Origin: Megalonaias nervosa
Lineage: Eukaryota; Mollusca; Bivalvia; Unionida; Unionidae
NCBI GenBank assembly: GCA_016617855.1
Contig: JAECUM010001092.1
Span: 1 to 64,000 of the forward strand
Direction of reading: 5' to 3'
Length of the DNA stretch: 64,000 bases
Under the pieces are notes generated by a model, which saw only the letters and a program-made list of their open reading frames with translations, made no database searches and was not told the DNA's origin. This document shows positions 33,757 to 41,168 of this stretch, in pieces; within the stretch, counting starts at the first letter, position 1; every line of letters begins with the position of its first letter. A program made the translations under genes and the position numbers.

Positions 33757-35456
33757 GCAATAAACTGACAACGAACAGTGAAAAACTAGTATCTAACTAG
33801 CCTGAGTGCTTTCAACTCTTAATGAGTCTTTTTTAAAGGCATATACAAAACATAGACAAGACAAATAAATAAAACAGAAAAACCGCAGTGTTTGCAAAAC
33901 TTTACATGGCTGTTTCTACAGGAATTACACCTTTAAATGTATTATGTTTCAACTAGTTTATATCAACTAATTGCGGATACTGTGAAATATTTATATTAAC
34001 ATAGAAATCGATGAGCCATAACGCCATCTGTTTTTTTTTGTACATTTATGTAAGCACAAATTACATCCCGGATATTTCATTGTTATAATCATAATTGTAG
34101 GCTATTAAGCAAATTTAGAGAATTTTTCTAAAGGAAAATGTGTCTTTTGATATGGCCCAAAGAATACAAATACATTCTTATGCTCCAAAGGAATATATAT
34201 ATATAGATAGATACACAGCTTGGTAGTTACCTATTTAATGATGGTTGGGTTTTTTGTTTCTGTGGAATTAAATTTACTCTATTTCCAAGTATTTTAGAAC
34301 TTTGTGTATAACTGACATTGCTTATAGGTAATTTGCAAGCTGAATTAATTAAAATGCCAGTAGGCAATGCCCTACTGAGAAATCAATAAAAATATCAAAT
34401 TATAAGTGACTTTTTATCAAATGTTATTTTAAAATGTACAAAAACCAACATTTTTTTTTACTTATGAACATTCAATTGTGAAACAAGATTGCAAGTTACT
34501 TCCATATTGATAGGTCACTCTGTTAGTTTCTTTATAAACAAAGTGTAAAATGACTTCACTGACCAGATGCACTTCCAAATGAAGAACCTCCAGCAGATAG
34601 ATACTTATAATAATTATGTACAGTATTGATTTTAACCTCACAGAAGGTAATTAGATAATTCCATACATTTCTGGGAGACCACTCTGGTGGTCTAGCGGTT
34701 AGAGTGTCTGCCTCAGATGCGGGAGGTCATGGGTTTGAACCCCGGATAAGTCATACCAAAGACTTATAAAAATGGTACTAACACTTGGCACTCAGCAATA
34801 AGAGGTTAGTGTTAGGACTGGTCAGTCTGGTGTCAGGATAATGTGACTGAGTGAGACATGATGCCACATGTTTGTGGCATGATGCCACAGTGCTAGACAT
34901 CACTATAAACTGCCACAATGCAGACATCATAGTGATATGACTGAAATTTTTTTAAAGCTACGTTAAAAATCCAAATCACACACACATTTCTGGGAGATGA
35001 ATATACCATATATATACTTGCTTAAAAGACAAGTCCAACTGCAAACCGCACAGACCCAGAACCACCATTGCATAATGCGCCAGCAGATCTGGGTCTGTGC
35101 AGTTTGTTAGGAGCAACCAGTACAAGAAACAACATTGACCCTGATCTGCAAGTGCATTATGCCTCATCAGATCAAAATCATTGTTGTTTGCAGTTTGACT
35201 CGATTATATGTGGCACTAAAGTAGAACTAATGTAATGAGTAGATAAGTAAATGTATATTTACAGAGAACAGGTTTGTGTGAGATTTCATCCAGTGCCAGA
35301 GGATCATCGTAAGTACAGTTCAGGGTGGTGTTAAAGTTGAACTCTGCTGGATGATCTGGTGTACATTCTATTTTCAAATTTGATGAATCTCCAAGAGTCT
35401 TTTCCCCAAATTCAACTTTGACAGTCGTCTGTACAGTGTCCCCTTTGGAGCCTCTC
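13554..35456 (-). CDS. CFAP70: CFAP70 (TTC18) homologue, N-terminal seven exons, partial
   Basis: Cilia- and flagella-associated protein 70 is an axonemal protein with N-terminal C2-like beta-sandwich regions and C-terminal TPR repeats. It is needed for normal ciliary and flagellar beating. Seven minus-strand exons are seen: 35263-35456, 33419-33517, 32404-32486, 28889-29065, 21044-21171, 15946-16095 and 13554-13638. All have GT donors and AG acceptors, and phases agree across all six introns (1, 1, 0, 0, 2, 2). They encode about 306 residues. Strings characteristic of the family include [49 protein letters not shown] and CRYWPVEV, in the same order as I recall from the human protein. The start exon is not certain and the TPR half lies left of position 1. 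An apparent one-base frame break sits in the first exon listed. The family call is secure; exact boundaries of the outermost exons are less so. Confidence 0.93.
14296..14372. repeat. Tandem repeat, 27 bp x 3
   Basis: AATTTCATATTATGTGGATT followed by ATACATG occurs three times without change. Confidence 0.92.
14785..14875. repeat. Solitary copy of the 86-bp unit
   Basis: CCCTCATTATAACACTGTCC followed by ATGGAGCCATAGATACTGCC matches the array at 860-1270, about 14 kb away. Confidence 0.8.
15095..15935. repeat. Minisatellite, 40-bp unit, about 21 copies, abutting a CFAP70 exon
   Basis: CTTTATTTCCAATATGGAAA then TGACAAATTCTCCATATAAA repeats every 40 bp. The last unit ends about 12 bp from the exon at 15946, so the intron begins with the array. 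Confidence 0.93.
15946..16095 (-). CDS. CFAP70: CFAP70 exon (acidic loop, [14 protein letters not shown])
   Basis: The exon is 150 nt after TTTTTCCAG. It reads [20 protein letters not shown], then [19 protein letters not shown], ending in a split Ser codon before GTATGC. The W..ERRCYM block corresponds to the conserved W-(D/N)-x-E-x-RCY motif of CFAP70. A 40-bp-unit minisatellite of about 21 copies begins some 15 nt past the donor. Confidence 0.92.
16096..19264. other. CFAP70 intron, AT-rich
   Basis: Beyond the dispersed repeat at 16395-16490 nothing coding is seen. Confidence 0.6.
16395..16490 (-). repeat. Dispersed repeat, inverted copy of 20585-20705
   Basis: CCAGACAGTGTTTTTTTGGG and TGTTTTGAGGTCCCAA are the inverse of CTTTTGGGACCTCAAAACAC and AATACTGTCTGG at 20620-20690. 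Confidence 0.65.
19265..19490. mobile_element. Foldback MITE copy
   Basis: It begins TTGTATATACTAGTTTATAA and ends CAACTTATAAGTGAGTACAC, with intact internal arms. It lies immediately before the 90-bp minisatellite. Confidence 0.85.
19530..20075. repeat. Minisatellite, about 90-bp unit, 6 copies
   Basis: ATGTCAACATTTACTCATTC recurs near 19544, 19632, 19721, 19821, 19911 and 20001. A unit near 90 bp keeps three overlapping frames open, up to 183 codons. Confidence 0.92.
20585..20705 (+). repeat. Dispersed repeat, partner of 16395-16490
   Basis: C-rich segment with TTTTGGGACCTCAAAACACA; see the inverted copy 4.1 kb to the left. The 71-codon minus frame here is a shadow. Confidence 0.65.
20968..21032. 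repeat. (CT)n microsatellite beside a CFAP70 donor
   Basis: CT tract with one TT interruption. Read on the minus strand it is a GA tract starting about 10 nt into the intron after the exon at 21044. Confidence 0.96.
21044..21171 (-). CDS. CFAP70: CFAP70 exon ([15 protein letters not shown])
   Basis: The exon is 128 nt after TATTTCAG and encodes [15 protein letters not shown] followed by [21 protein letters not shown] plus two bases of a split Ser codon. The donor GTGCTA is followed within about 10 nt by a long GA tract (CT on the plus strand). The phase joins exactly to the next exon to give [17 protein letters not shown]. Confidence 0.92.
21600..22481 (-). repeat. Roughly 150-bp repeat family, interrupted by the LINE
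   Basis: GAGGCTGTATTTCTGATCAT and CATCAAGATCTTGGGTGAGT recur near 21650, 21785 and 22400. The last unit resumes after the LINE at 26798. Inverted relative to the arrays at 29.8 and 61 kb. Confidence 0.75.
22579..23395 (+). pseudogene. LINE ORF1 relic (esterase-like plus CCHC knuckle)
   Basis: The first frame (22579-23043) contains [19 protein letters not shown], the typical esterase strand of CR1-type ORF1 proteins. A frameshift near 23030 leads into [14 protein letters not shown]. After more breaks a perfect CX2CX4HX4C zinc knuckle ([14 protein letters not shown]) lies at 23302-23343, followed by the start of a second knuckle, CHVCNE. ORF1 proteins of this type bind the element's RNA. Assignment of the esterase fold is from motif order only. 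Confidence 0.8.
23860..26611 (+). pseudogene. LINE ORF2 relic (endonuclease and reverse transcriptase)
   Basis: Endonuclease motifs are [19 protein letters not shown] (about 23875), SVYRPPSS (24199), LGDFNID (about 24292) and RDHYPV (about 24485). Reverse transcriptase motifs are [13 protein letters not shown] (about 25207), [17 protein letters not shown] (about 25380), [14 protein letters not shown] (about 25690) and FADDATLY (25786-25809). The C-terminal [20 protein letters not shown] ends at 26611, as in CR1/L2-group elements. The part of RT between MTGMLQ and FNNLSLNWF is missing at about 25590. At least a dozen stops interrupt the frame. Confidence 0.9.
26755..26800. repeat. (TTA)n tail of the LINE
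   Basis: About 15 units directly after the TAAATAAAGC 3' end of the LINE. Confidence 0.95.
26798..26880 (-). repeat. Right half of the 150-bp repeat unit split by the LINE
   Basis: ATAAGTGACAACTATACATA continues the unit broken at 22481. Confidence 0.75.
27290..28240 (-). repeat. Degenerate dispersed repeat
   Basis: GGAAGCAT(C/T)CTGGC-type strings recur near 27343, 27487 and 28199. The longest frame here (86 codons, minus) is a repeat shadow without recognised domain. Confidence 0.45.
28555..28847 (+). mobile_element. tRNA-derived SINE, copy 2
   Basis: It belongs to the same family as the copies at 2.4, 34.7 and 58.4 kb: a diverged tRNA-like head (GGTTAGAACATCTG), the shared CATACCAAAGACTTATAAAA body and a CACACACAC end. 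It stops about 40 bp from the CFAP70 exon donor at 28888. Confidence 0.88.
28889..29065 (-). CDS. CFAP70: CFAP70 exon, second beta-rich segment
   Basis: The exon is 177 nt (59 codons, phase 0 to 0). It starts after TTTTCAG and ends in TCAGAG before GTAAAT. The product begins [19 protein letters not shown] and continues through [18 protein letters not shown], as expected for CFAP70. A SINE ends only about 40 bp past the donor, so the downstream intron starts with about 40 bp of unique sequence and then repeat. Confidence 0.92.
29770..30610 (+). repeat. Degenerate tandem array of the 150-bp repeat family, about 5-6 units
   Basis: TTAGAAATACAGTCTCTAGA-like and CAGCCAATCAGATGCA-like motifs recur at about 118-216 bp, most spacings near 150. 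It lies inside a CFAP70 intron. Confidence 0.75.
30611..32403. other. CFAP70 intron, AT-rich
   Basis: No exon, repeat array or RNA gene is recognised here. Confidence 0.6.
32404..32486 (-). CDS. CFAP70: CFAP70 exon ([20 protein letters not shown])
   Basis: The exon is 83 nt. It starts after TTTTCAG, completes the split Gly codon of the previous exon and ends in CCCAGG before GTAAGA. It encodes 28 residues including [17 protein letters not shown], matching the conserved position before the second beta-rich segment of CFAP70. Phase 0 at its end agrees with the next exon. Confidence 0.9.
32655..32745. mobile_element. Foldback MITE, internally deleted copy
   Basis: Only the outer arms remain: TATGTACTTGCTTATATGAC at the left and TTGTAGTTGAACTTGACCTA at the right. 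The central hairpin is gone, as often happens to long palindromes. Confidence 0.75.
33239..33285. repeat. Left arm of 47-bp inverted repeat
   Basis: TTTGGAGCATAAGAATGTAT through CATATCAAAAGA. Inverted partner at 34143-34189, one mismatch. Confidence 0.93.
33419..33517 (-). CDS. CFAP70: CFAP70 exon ([14 protein letters not shown])
   Basis: This 99-nt exon follows a CAG acceptor (polypyrimidine TCTGTTTGTC) and ends in AAAG before GTGCG. With the split codons it reads [16 protein letters not shown] and then [15 protein letters not shown], the most conserved block of the CFAP70 N-terminus. It lies inside the 47-bp inverted repeat pair 33239-33285 / 34143-34189, and a long TA microsatellite lies about 180 bp upstream in the transcript sense. 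Confidence 0.93.
33697..33752. repeat. (TA)n microsatellite
   Basis: About 28 TA units, inside the region bracketed by the 47-bp inverted repeats. Confidence 0.97.
34143..34189. repeat. Right arm of 47-bp inverted repeat
   Basis: TCTTTTGATATGGCCCAAAG through CTTATGCTCCAAA. Reverse complement of 33239-33285 except one base. Confidence 0.93.
34679..34983 (+). mobile_element. tRNA-derived SINE, copy 3, youngest, with perfect target duplication
   Basis: A clean head (GGTGGTCTAGCGGTTAGAG, then GGTTTGAACCCCGG) makes this the best-kept copy. The 14-bp target-site duplication ACATTTCTGGGAGA is identical at 34665-34678 and 34984-34997. The right duplication runs into a foldback MITE, so the SINE inserted beside an existing MITE. 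Confidence 0.93.
34994..35216. mobile_element. Foldback MITE copy
   Basis: It begins about 34999 with TATACCATATATATACTTGC and has a near-perfect inner hairpin (CAGACCCAGAACC... / ...GCAGATCTGGGTCTG). It lies 50 bp from the CFAP70 exon at 35263 and abuts SINE copy 3. Confidence 0.85.
35263..35456 (-). CDS. CFAP70: CFAP70 exon, start of C2-like domain
   Basis: Reading begins [19 protein letters not shown] and ends in the conserved DEISHKPVL with a split codon (T) before GTAAAT. The acceptor is one of three overlapping AGs at 35453-35458; the outermost is used here because it gives a phase-0 join. The first part is open in one frame and the second part ([10 protein letters not shown] onward) in the next frame. 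The switch falls at an A5 run at 35400-35404 (minus strand). With one A fewer the exon would be a single open frame in phase with the next exon, so this is an assembly or sequencing slip, or a genuine mutation. Confidence 0.85.
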
Positions 35457-35689
35457 TTTAAATTTTAGTAAATAGGATATTCGTATTTGTAAAAATATAA
35501 AACAGAAATTAAATAATTTGATGCAACAACATTTGTTACATTAGAACGTAAGTAATATATGGAAAATAAATTTTGAAACATTATAGATTGAGCATTCTTA
35601 AACAACAAAAGTACTTTTTATGTAACAGTGAAAGCATAAATACAGTGTGTGTAGTTTTCGGAGACATGGTTAGACTAAAATTAATTGTA

Positions 35690-37850
35690 TAATACTTACA
35701 GACTACTACAGTATTGCATTGCTTTATTTATCTGGGATGCCAGATTCCTAGACCAAGCTAAATATTCATTCTCCATATTTGTAATTGAAGGCCCAGAATT
35801 GAAAAGAACTTGATCCAAGTCTGATTCCTTAGTCATAGACAACATATGGAATATCTTCCTCATCTGACTTGGACAAAGAGTATAGGACAACAGAGTCAGG
35901 TGGGAGGAGGGAATCTTTACAACAAACAAGTATTATCTACTGTATATTCTCTGAGTAATAACCCCACTCAAATTAATGCCTCCCTCCCCTTTTTAAGAAC
36001 GGAAGATTTCAAAGATGCAGTGTATGACCCATGCATTTCAATACCTGTCTGCCTCAGATCCATGATTACAACAAAAATGCTGCAGCAGACTCAGTTGATC
36101 ACACTGTTATACATTGTATATATAAAAAAATGTATAAATTACTAAAGTTACAGGAGCACATGCAGTATTAAAGATGATGCAAAAGCTGGGTGGCAAGTTC
36201 AAACACTTACCAGTCCTACTTCAACCAGCAGCTGAGTTGGAAAATGTGTTGATTGACTGATCATATTAACTTTACTGACATTTACAATGACTGAATTCAT
36301 TGGCAGAAAAAAAAAACAGAACGTATATGTGGACATTATAAGACTACAACAAAAGAGTGACCTTCCCTCAAAAAAGAAAAGAAGGAAGTCTGCAGTTGCA
36401 TTTAAAGAGGGGACAGCCAAGATCAAGTTATTTCAAACTACAACAATTACAGAAGATTCTCCATTTTGCACTGTAAACTTTGGAAGTGGACAGAACCTGA
36501 GTGGTCATTTCTGGTGGAACATGAACCCTCCCTTGATTGGGAAGGAAATTCAGCTTAAGTGCCAAAAGAGACAAAGGTTCCTTCTTCAAGATACTAAGAG
36601 ATTAGCATAAGAGACAATATTCATTAGGGTTCAAACCTTAATCTCCAAGGCCTCAAAGAAATTTGTTGAAAGACAAGTCCCGGTCACAGCAGATATCCCC
36701 ACTTGGGATGAATTGGAGTGCAAAAAGGAGGGAGGGTAGGCTTAAGGACTAAGCAGGGGAATGAATCTGACAGCTGGAGGAAGAAACCAGTAGTCAAAGC
36801 ATAGAAAATGGACAGACCACCTCTTCTGCTGCCAGGTGGACTCTTGGCCCTATGAAAATCTCTGTGCAAGCTCATGAAACCATAGAAGAGTGCAGAAGCA
36901 GCAGAAAATGTGAATGAGAGAAGGTCCCAGAAAACCTCTCCAGACTGGTAAGAATCTTAATGTCCCCTTTAAGCACATGTCTGGGGGGGGGGAATTCATT
37001 CACCAATCACACGTCTTGACTTCATCCTCCTCCAACACTAGAACCGATTGGTAAGAAGAAAGAGGTTACCTAAATGGAAGAAAACAAGAACCTGCCACAA
37101 CCAGCTTTTCTGGGAACTCACTTCAGTTCACCAGAAGGTAGTCCTGGACCCGCCTCCTGCCAACTCTGTCTAGTTGCTCAAAAGGCACATCCCAGTGACC
37201 AGCACCCAACTGGAGTCTATTGACCAATGACCGGTCATCAGTCAAAGACAAAGATGTGACAGACAATCCCAATGTGGATCTATCAGAGTAAGATTGCTGT
37301 TCTTCCCTGTCACTGGGAAGGTACAACTTGCTTATATCAGATGCTGGCACTATATCTACCTTAAGGGCACTGTTCATCCCTGTTGGGAAGATGCAACTCA
37401 CTCTTAGACACTTTACTTTTCCTCCCTTGGGAAGGACCAAAGATCCAATTCCTTCACAATCACCAATGGCACAGAACCAAAAGATTACCTGGGATCCTTG
37501 GCCTTTTGGCAATCTTTTGGCAATCTCCAAATTATAGAGACTACTCACTGTTTCTGCCTCACAGGGGGAGTTGACTTCCCAAACCAGGAAATTATCTAGA
37601 CCCCTCCTGTGAATGGAGTGGGTCATTTTGTGATGATGAAGAGGAAGTGGGGCCCTTCTTCATTCTTCTCTAAGTGCAGCAACTTTCATCAAAGTCATAT
37701 ACACAACATATAGGACATTCCTTTCATGTGTGAACAACCCATACATGATAGGCAGGTTGGGTGTACATCCCATGAGACCTTCTTGATCCCACACTTTTCT
37801 ATACACTGCAACATATTCATCTCTGAAGGAGAAAAAAATTACCAAAAACT
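35690..37850. mobile_element. Degenerate element of unclear class, possibly DIRS-like
   Basis: The stretch is less AT-rich than its surroundings and has scattered medium frames on both strands (107 codons plus, 167 codons minus), none with a clear domain. A plus-frame string QKITWDPWPFGNLL (about 37480) resembles the W.KIT.DPWVL start of DIRS/Ngaro RT, which would make this another relic. The minus-strand frame at 37123-37626 is not recognised. The assignment is weak. Confidence 0.3.
36211..36300 (-). CDS. Candidate 5' coding exon of CFAP70 (uncertain)
   Basis: On the minus strand an ATG at 36300 opens 30 codons (MNSVIVNVSKVNM onward) and ends at a textbook donor, CTG before GTAAGT. Phase 0 would join it to the KGDT exon. 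VIVNVSKVNM resembles the first beta strand expected there, but the rest does not match any CFAP70 I recall. A polypyrimidine tract before AATTCAG at 36295 also allows it to be an internal exon. It overlaps the degenerate element at 36-37.8 kb. Treat as a hypothesis. Confidence 0.25.
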
Positions 37851-38964
37851 AGATAATTGAAACAAAAATGGCAACAAAATATTTACCTGAATACCAGTTA
37901 ATAAGGAGGGGCACAATAAACGGCAACATTGATTGCTGAACAGGGTGCAAAACTCTTCAAAATAAGCTAAAAGGAATACAAAAAACACTCAACACACAAG
38001 AACTGAGGATAACAAATTTTAATCAACACACAAATATATATGATTGACCAAAAATATGTTTCAAAATGACAACAAAGACAATTTTTTATTAGAGACCTCG
38101 CACACAGGTATACTCATAAAAGTCCAAGGAAAACAAGGCATTCTGTATGTTGGCTAAAACTAAGGAATCAGACTGGGATTATGTTCTTGTCAATTCTGGC
38201 CTCCAGCTGGAGGAGGCAATATTTGGCTTGCACTGGAGATTTGGTGTCCAGAAAAGGAAAGGTACATAATAGTAGCAGGCAATGTATTACTGCTATTAAG
38301 TGATACATTATAATGAAATTTATTGATTCATATAATTATTTTAAATCTATAAATCAATATCTCATATTGATAATTAAAATTTCTTTGGTGTAACAATATC
38401 AAGAATGGATAGTTTGATATATCAGAATAATGGCAATTTCAAACCAACATAATCCATGTATGACCAGTTCGGTTATCTTTAACATTCTCAGTAAGTGCTA
38501 TAAATGTCATAGCTTAATTTTATACCCATTACCAGTGAATAGAAACAAACCTGCCAGAACAATCATTTTTTTTACTTATCGTAAGTTTATATTTATAGCA
38601 ACTGCAATTCTGAAAGGCAAAACATTAATCTGCACTGAGGTATAACACATATCTACACAATCTGATTTGGAATATTAATATTCTGTTGTATGCATCTACT
38701 TATGTAAATATGTACTTATTGTATTTGTCTAGATGATTTTAAAAACAGATAGATCCTCCTCACCAAGTTTCTGGCCCTAAGAATTGTTATGGTTATGGGC
38801 TCTGGTGGCCGCACATGCAGAGCTTCTGGATCAGCCATATTATCTAAACCGTCAGCTGAAAGACACAAAGAAACTATCTAAAAGTACCTCTCGCTCAAAA
38901 GATCACATTATATCCTCTATAGGTTTCATGCCACAGTTTCATATATTTTGTACAGAGCTAAATT

Positions 38965-40420
38965 TGTAAATATAAAGTAAATCCCAAAATTTGACATATG
39001 GGATTTTATGTTTTATTAACAAAGAATCAAGAAATGACTTTTGGCATGAAAAAGTTTATTTACGCATGCATGTGGCTATCTAGCTCAGTATGAGCACCAC
39101 AGGGTTAAAATGCAAACTTATACACTCAGATTGCATACCATTTTTTACAAACAATATATATATATGTGTGTATGAGTGTGGGTGTGGGTGTAGGTGTGGG
39201 TGTACACATGGGCAAAAAAACTGTGCCAGACAGATTTTCTTCAAATTTTACTAACAGAATGGAAAATTAAGGTACATAAATCTCTATATGAGTGTAGCTA
39301 ATGGAAAATGCATTTGTCAGAAAAGGACAGGGCAAAATTATGGAAGTTCAGCTATTTTTTAAGCATATTTGCCAGCTTAGCATATTCTTAGGGGCTAAAA
39401 GGTCATAATCATGGGAGGACAAGTGGCCATAATGAAATAACCCAATCTGGACTGAAACATAAAGAAAAAACTGCAATACTGTGACATAAACACTCTGGAT
39501 AAACCTGTTTATATTGAATTTTTCACGTATTTTATTACTTAATTACATGGACATCAAAGTTTCCAATGAAAGTGTGTCATATCAGGTTTACACACAGCAT
39601 TCACATACCATAGTGAGTCATAGACTTTGTAATAAGTTTTCAATGTAACATTATCCAGATTTGGCAAAATCATAAAATCAACTGGATGACTAATATGTAG
39701 TGTAAGAAGACAAATTATAAAGTCTTTGGAAATTTTATACCTTTTGTTATAGAAATAAACCAGAATTAACGCAAACAGGAAAATAGTTTTTTTTTTTTTT
39801 TACAGCTGAAGGAACCCTTTAGGGTCCTTAAGGTTCCTTGCCAAAGTTTATAATTTGCAAAGTGTTAAATTCCCAACTAGAAGGTGAATCCCAACATTTG
39901 ATATCTTGGATCAAATATTATTTAAAGAAAACAATTGGAAATGATTATGCACACATGAACCAGTTTTACTGAAGTATGCAATATGAACCAGTTGATGTGG
40001 ATATCTAGTTTCATGTGATTACCACAAAGTCTGAGCATGAAACTATGCACTCACAGTAAATATGCATTTTGACAAAGCCAACACATATCTCAAATTTTTT
40101 TACACAAAATTAAAATAAACTTTATGTGGTAAGATTTTCTTGAAAATTTTGTTTAAAGAGTGTCAAATTAAGGTTCTTAAATTTTTATATCAGTGTAGCT
40201 GTATAAAAATATATTTGTCACAGCATAGACAGGGCCAAAACACTGAATTTTTTTATTTTTACACAATTTTGCAAGTTTTAAAGCTGGAGATAATAGGATG
40301 CAGAACAATTCTGACTTAATGTTCAATGAAACATATCAGCCAAGCTGATAATACATTTTAATTTGAGTCATAAAAAAAATGAAAAAAGGTACAAGTATGT
40401 GGCAGTTTTTACTAGAAAGT
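38965..40420. repeat. Diverged direct duplication, unit about 0.9 kb
   Basis: Matching landmarks occur in the same order: ATTTGACATATGGGAT / ATTTGATATCTTGGAT (38990, 39897), ATGTGGCTATCTAG / ATGTGGATATCTAG, and GTGTAGCTAATGGAAA / GTGTAGCTGTATAAAA (39293, 40193). No coding content is seen. Confidence 0.65.
39158..39205. repeat. GT-rich interrupted microsatellite
   Basis: TATA units followed by GTGTGGGTGTAGGTGTGGGT-type variants. Confidence 0.85.
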
Positions 40421-40925
40421 CTGAACATCAAGCAGAAAATATGTGAGGAAGAACAATGTTGCACAACCTATGAAGCTATAGTTAAACTGCTAAAAATAGT
40501 TTAGTGAGCTTAGGTAGCAGATGGTGTGAACACCATACTATAGTGATGGTCTGTAAGTTCAGGCCACCACCATGTATAGATCTATAATGCAGCTTGATTT
40601 ACTGCTGACCAAGGCTAATAATAATTTCTGAGAAAGTAATGGTGATAATGATTATGATAAATGTGGTTTACAAATTTAAGATTATATTATTAAAATGTAA
40701 CATCTTTCAGCTGAAGAATACTATTTAAAAACAGTAAATATTGTGATAAAGGTCACTTAAGATTAGCAAATAACAGCATTTGTGCAAGAAAATTTTGTTA
40801 ATTAGATAATATGTAAACAATAAATTAATCATACATCTACCAAATACCAGTAAATAAGCATTTTCTATTCATAAAGCAAAAACATGTTGATGCTAAGTTT
40901 ACTGCTACTAAAAAGTGTTTGATAT

Positions 40926-41168
40926 TACCTAAAAGGCTTTGCAATGGCAATTGGCCACCATTTTTAAAACATCATCTATCTCACACTGGTTCTGCACACA
41001 CTGTTGGGTTTTAACCAAGGTTTGAACTGTGTTATGAAGCAAACAAAAATTAAAGAGCCAGTCTGTGACACAGCAAAATTGATGCTGATTATCAATGCGA
41101 ACCTTGTAAAAACCATCAAATGCTGTTTCAGTAGCACTAAACTTAGCATTTAAACATTTTAACTTCAT
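40926..41168 (-). other. Unassigned 79-codon open frame
   Basis: The frame starts MKLKCLNAKFSATETAFDGF, has eight cysteines, and ends KAF-TAG directly followed by a donor-like GTAATA. Composition is balanced and not repeat-like, which is unusual for the gene-free stretch between CFAP70 and DTD1. I recognise no family. It could be chance, a non-coding exon or a remnant. Confidence 0.2.

Noticed and set aside
34679..34760. Possible tRNA gene
   Set aside because: SINE head, as shown by the 14-bp target duplication and three sister copies.
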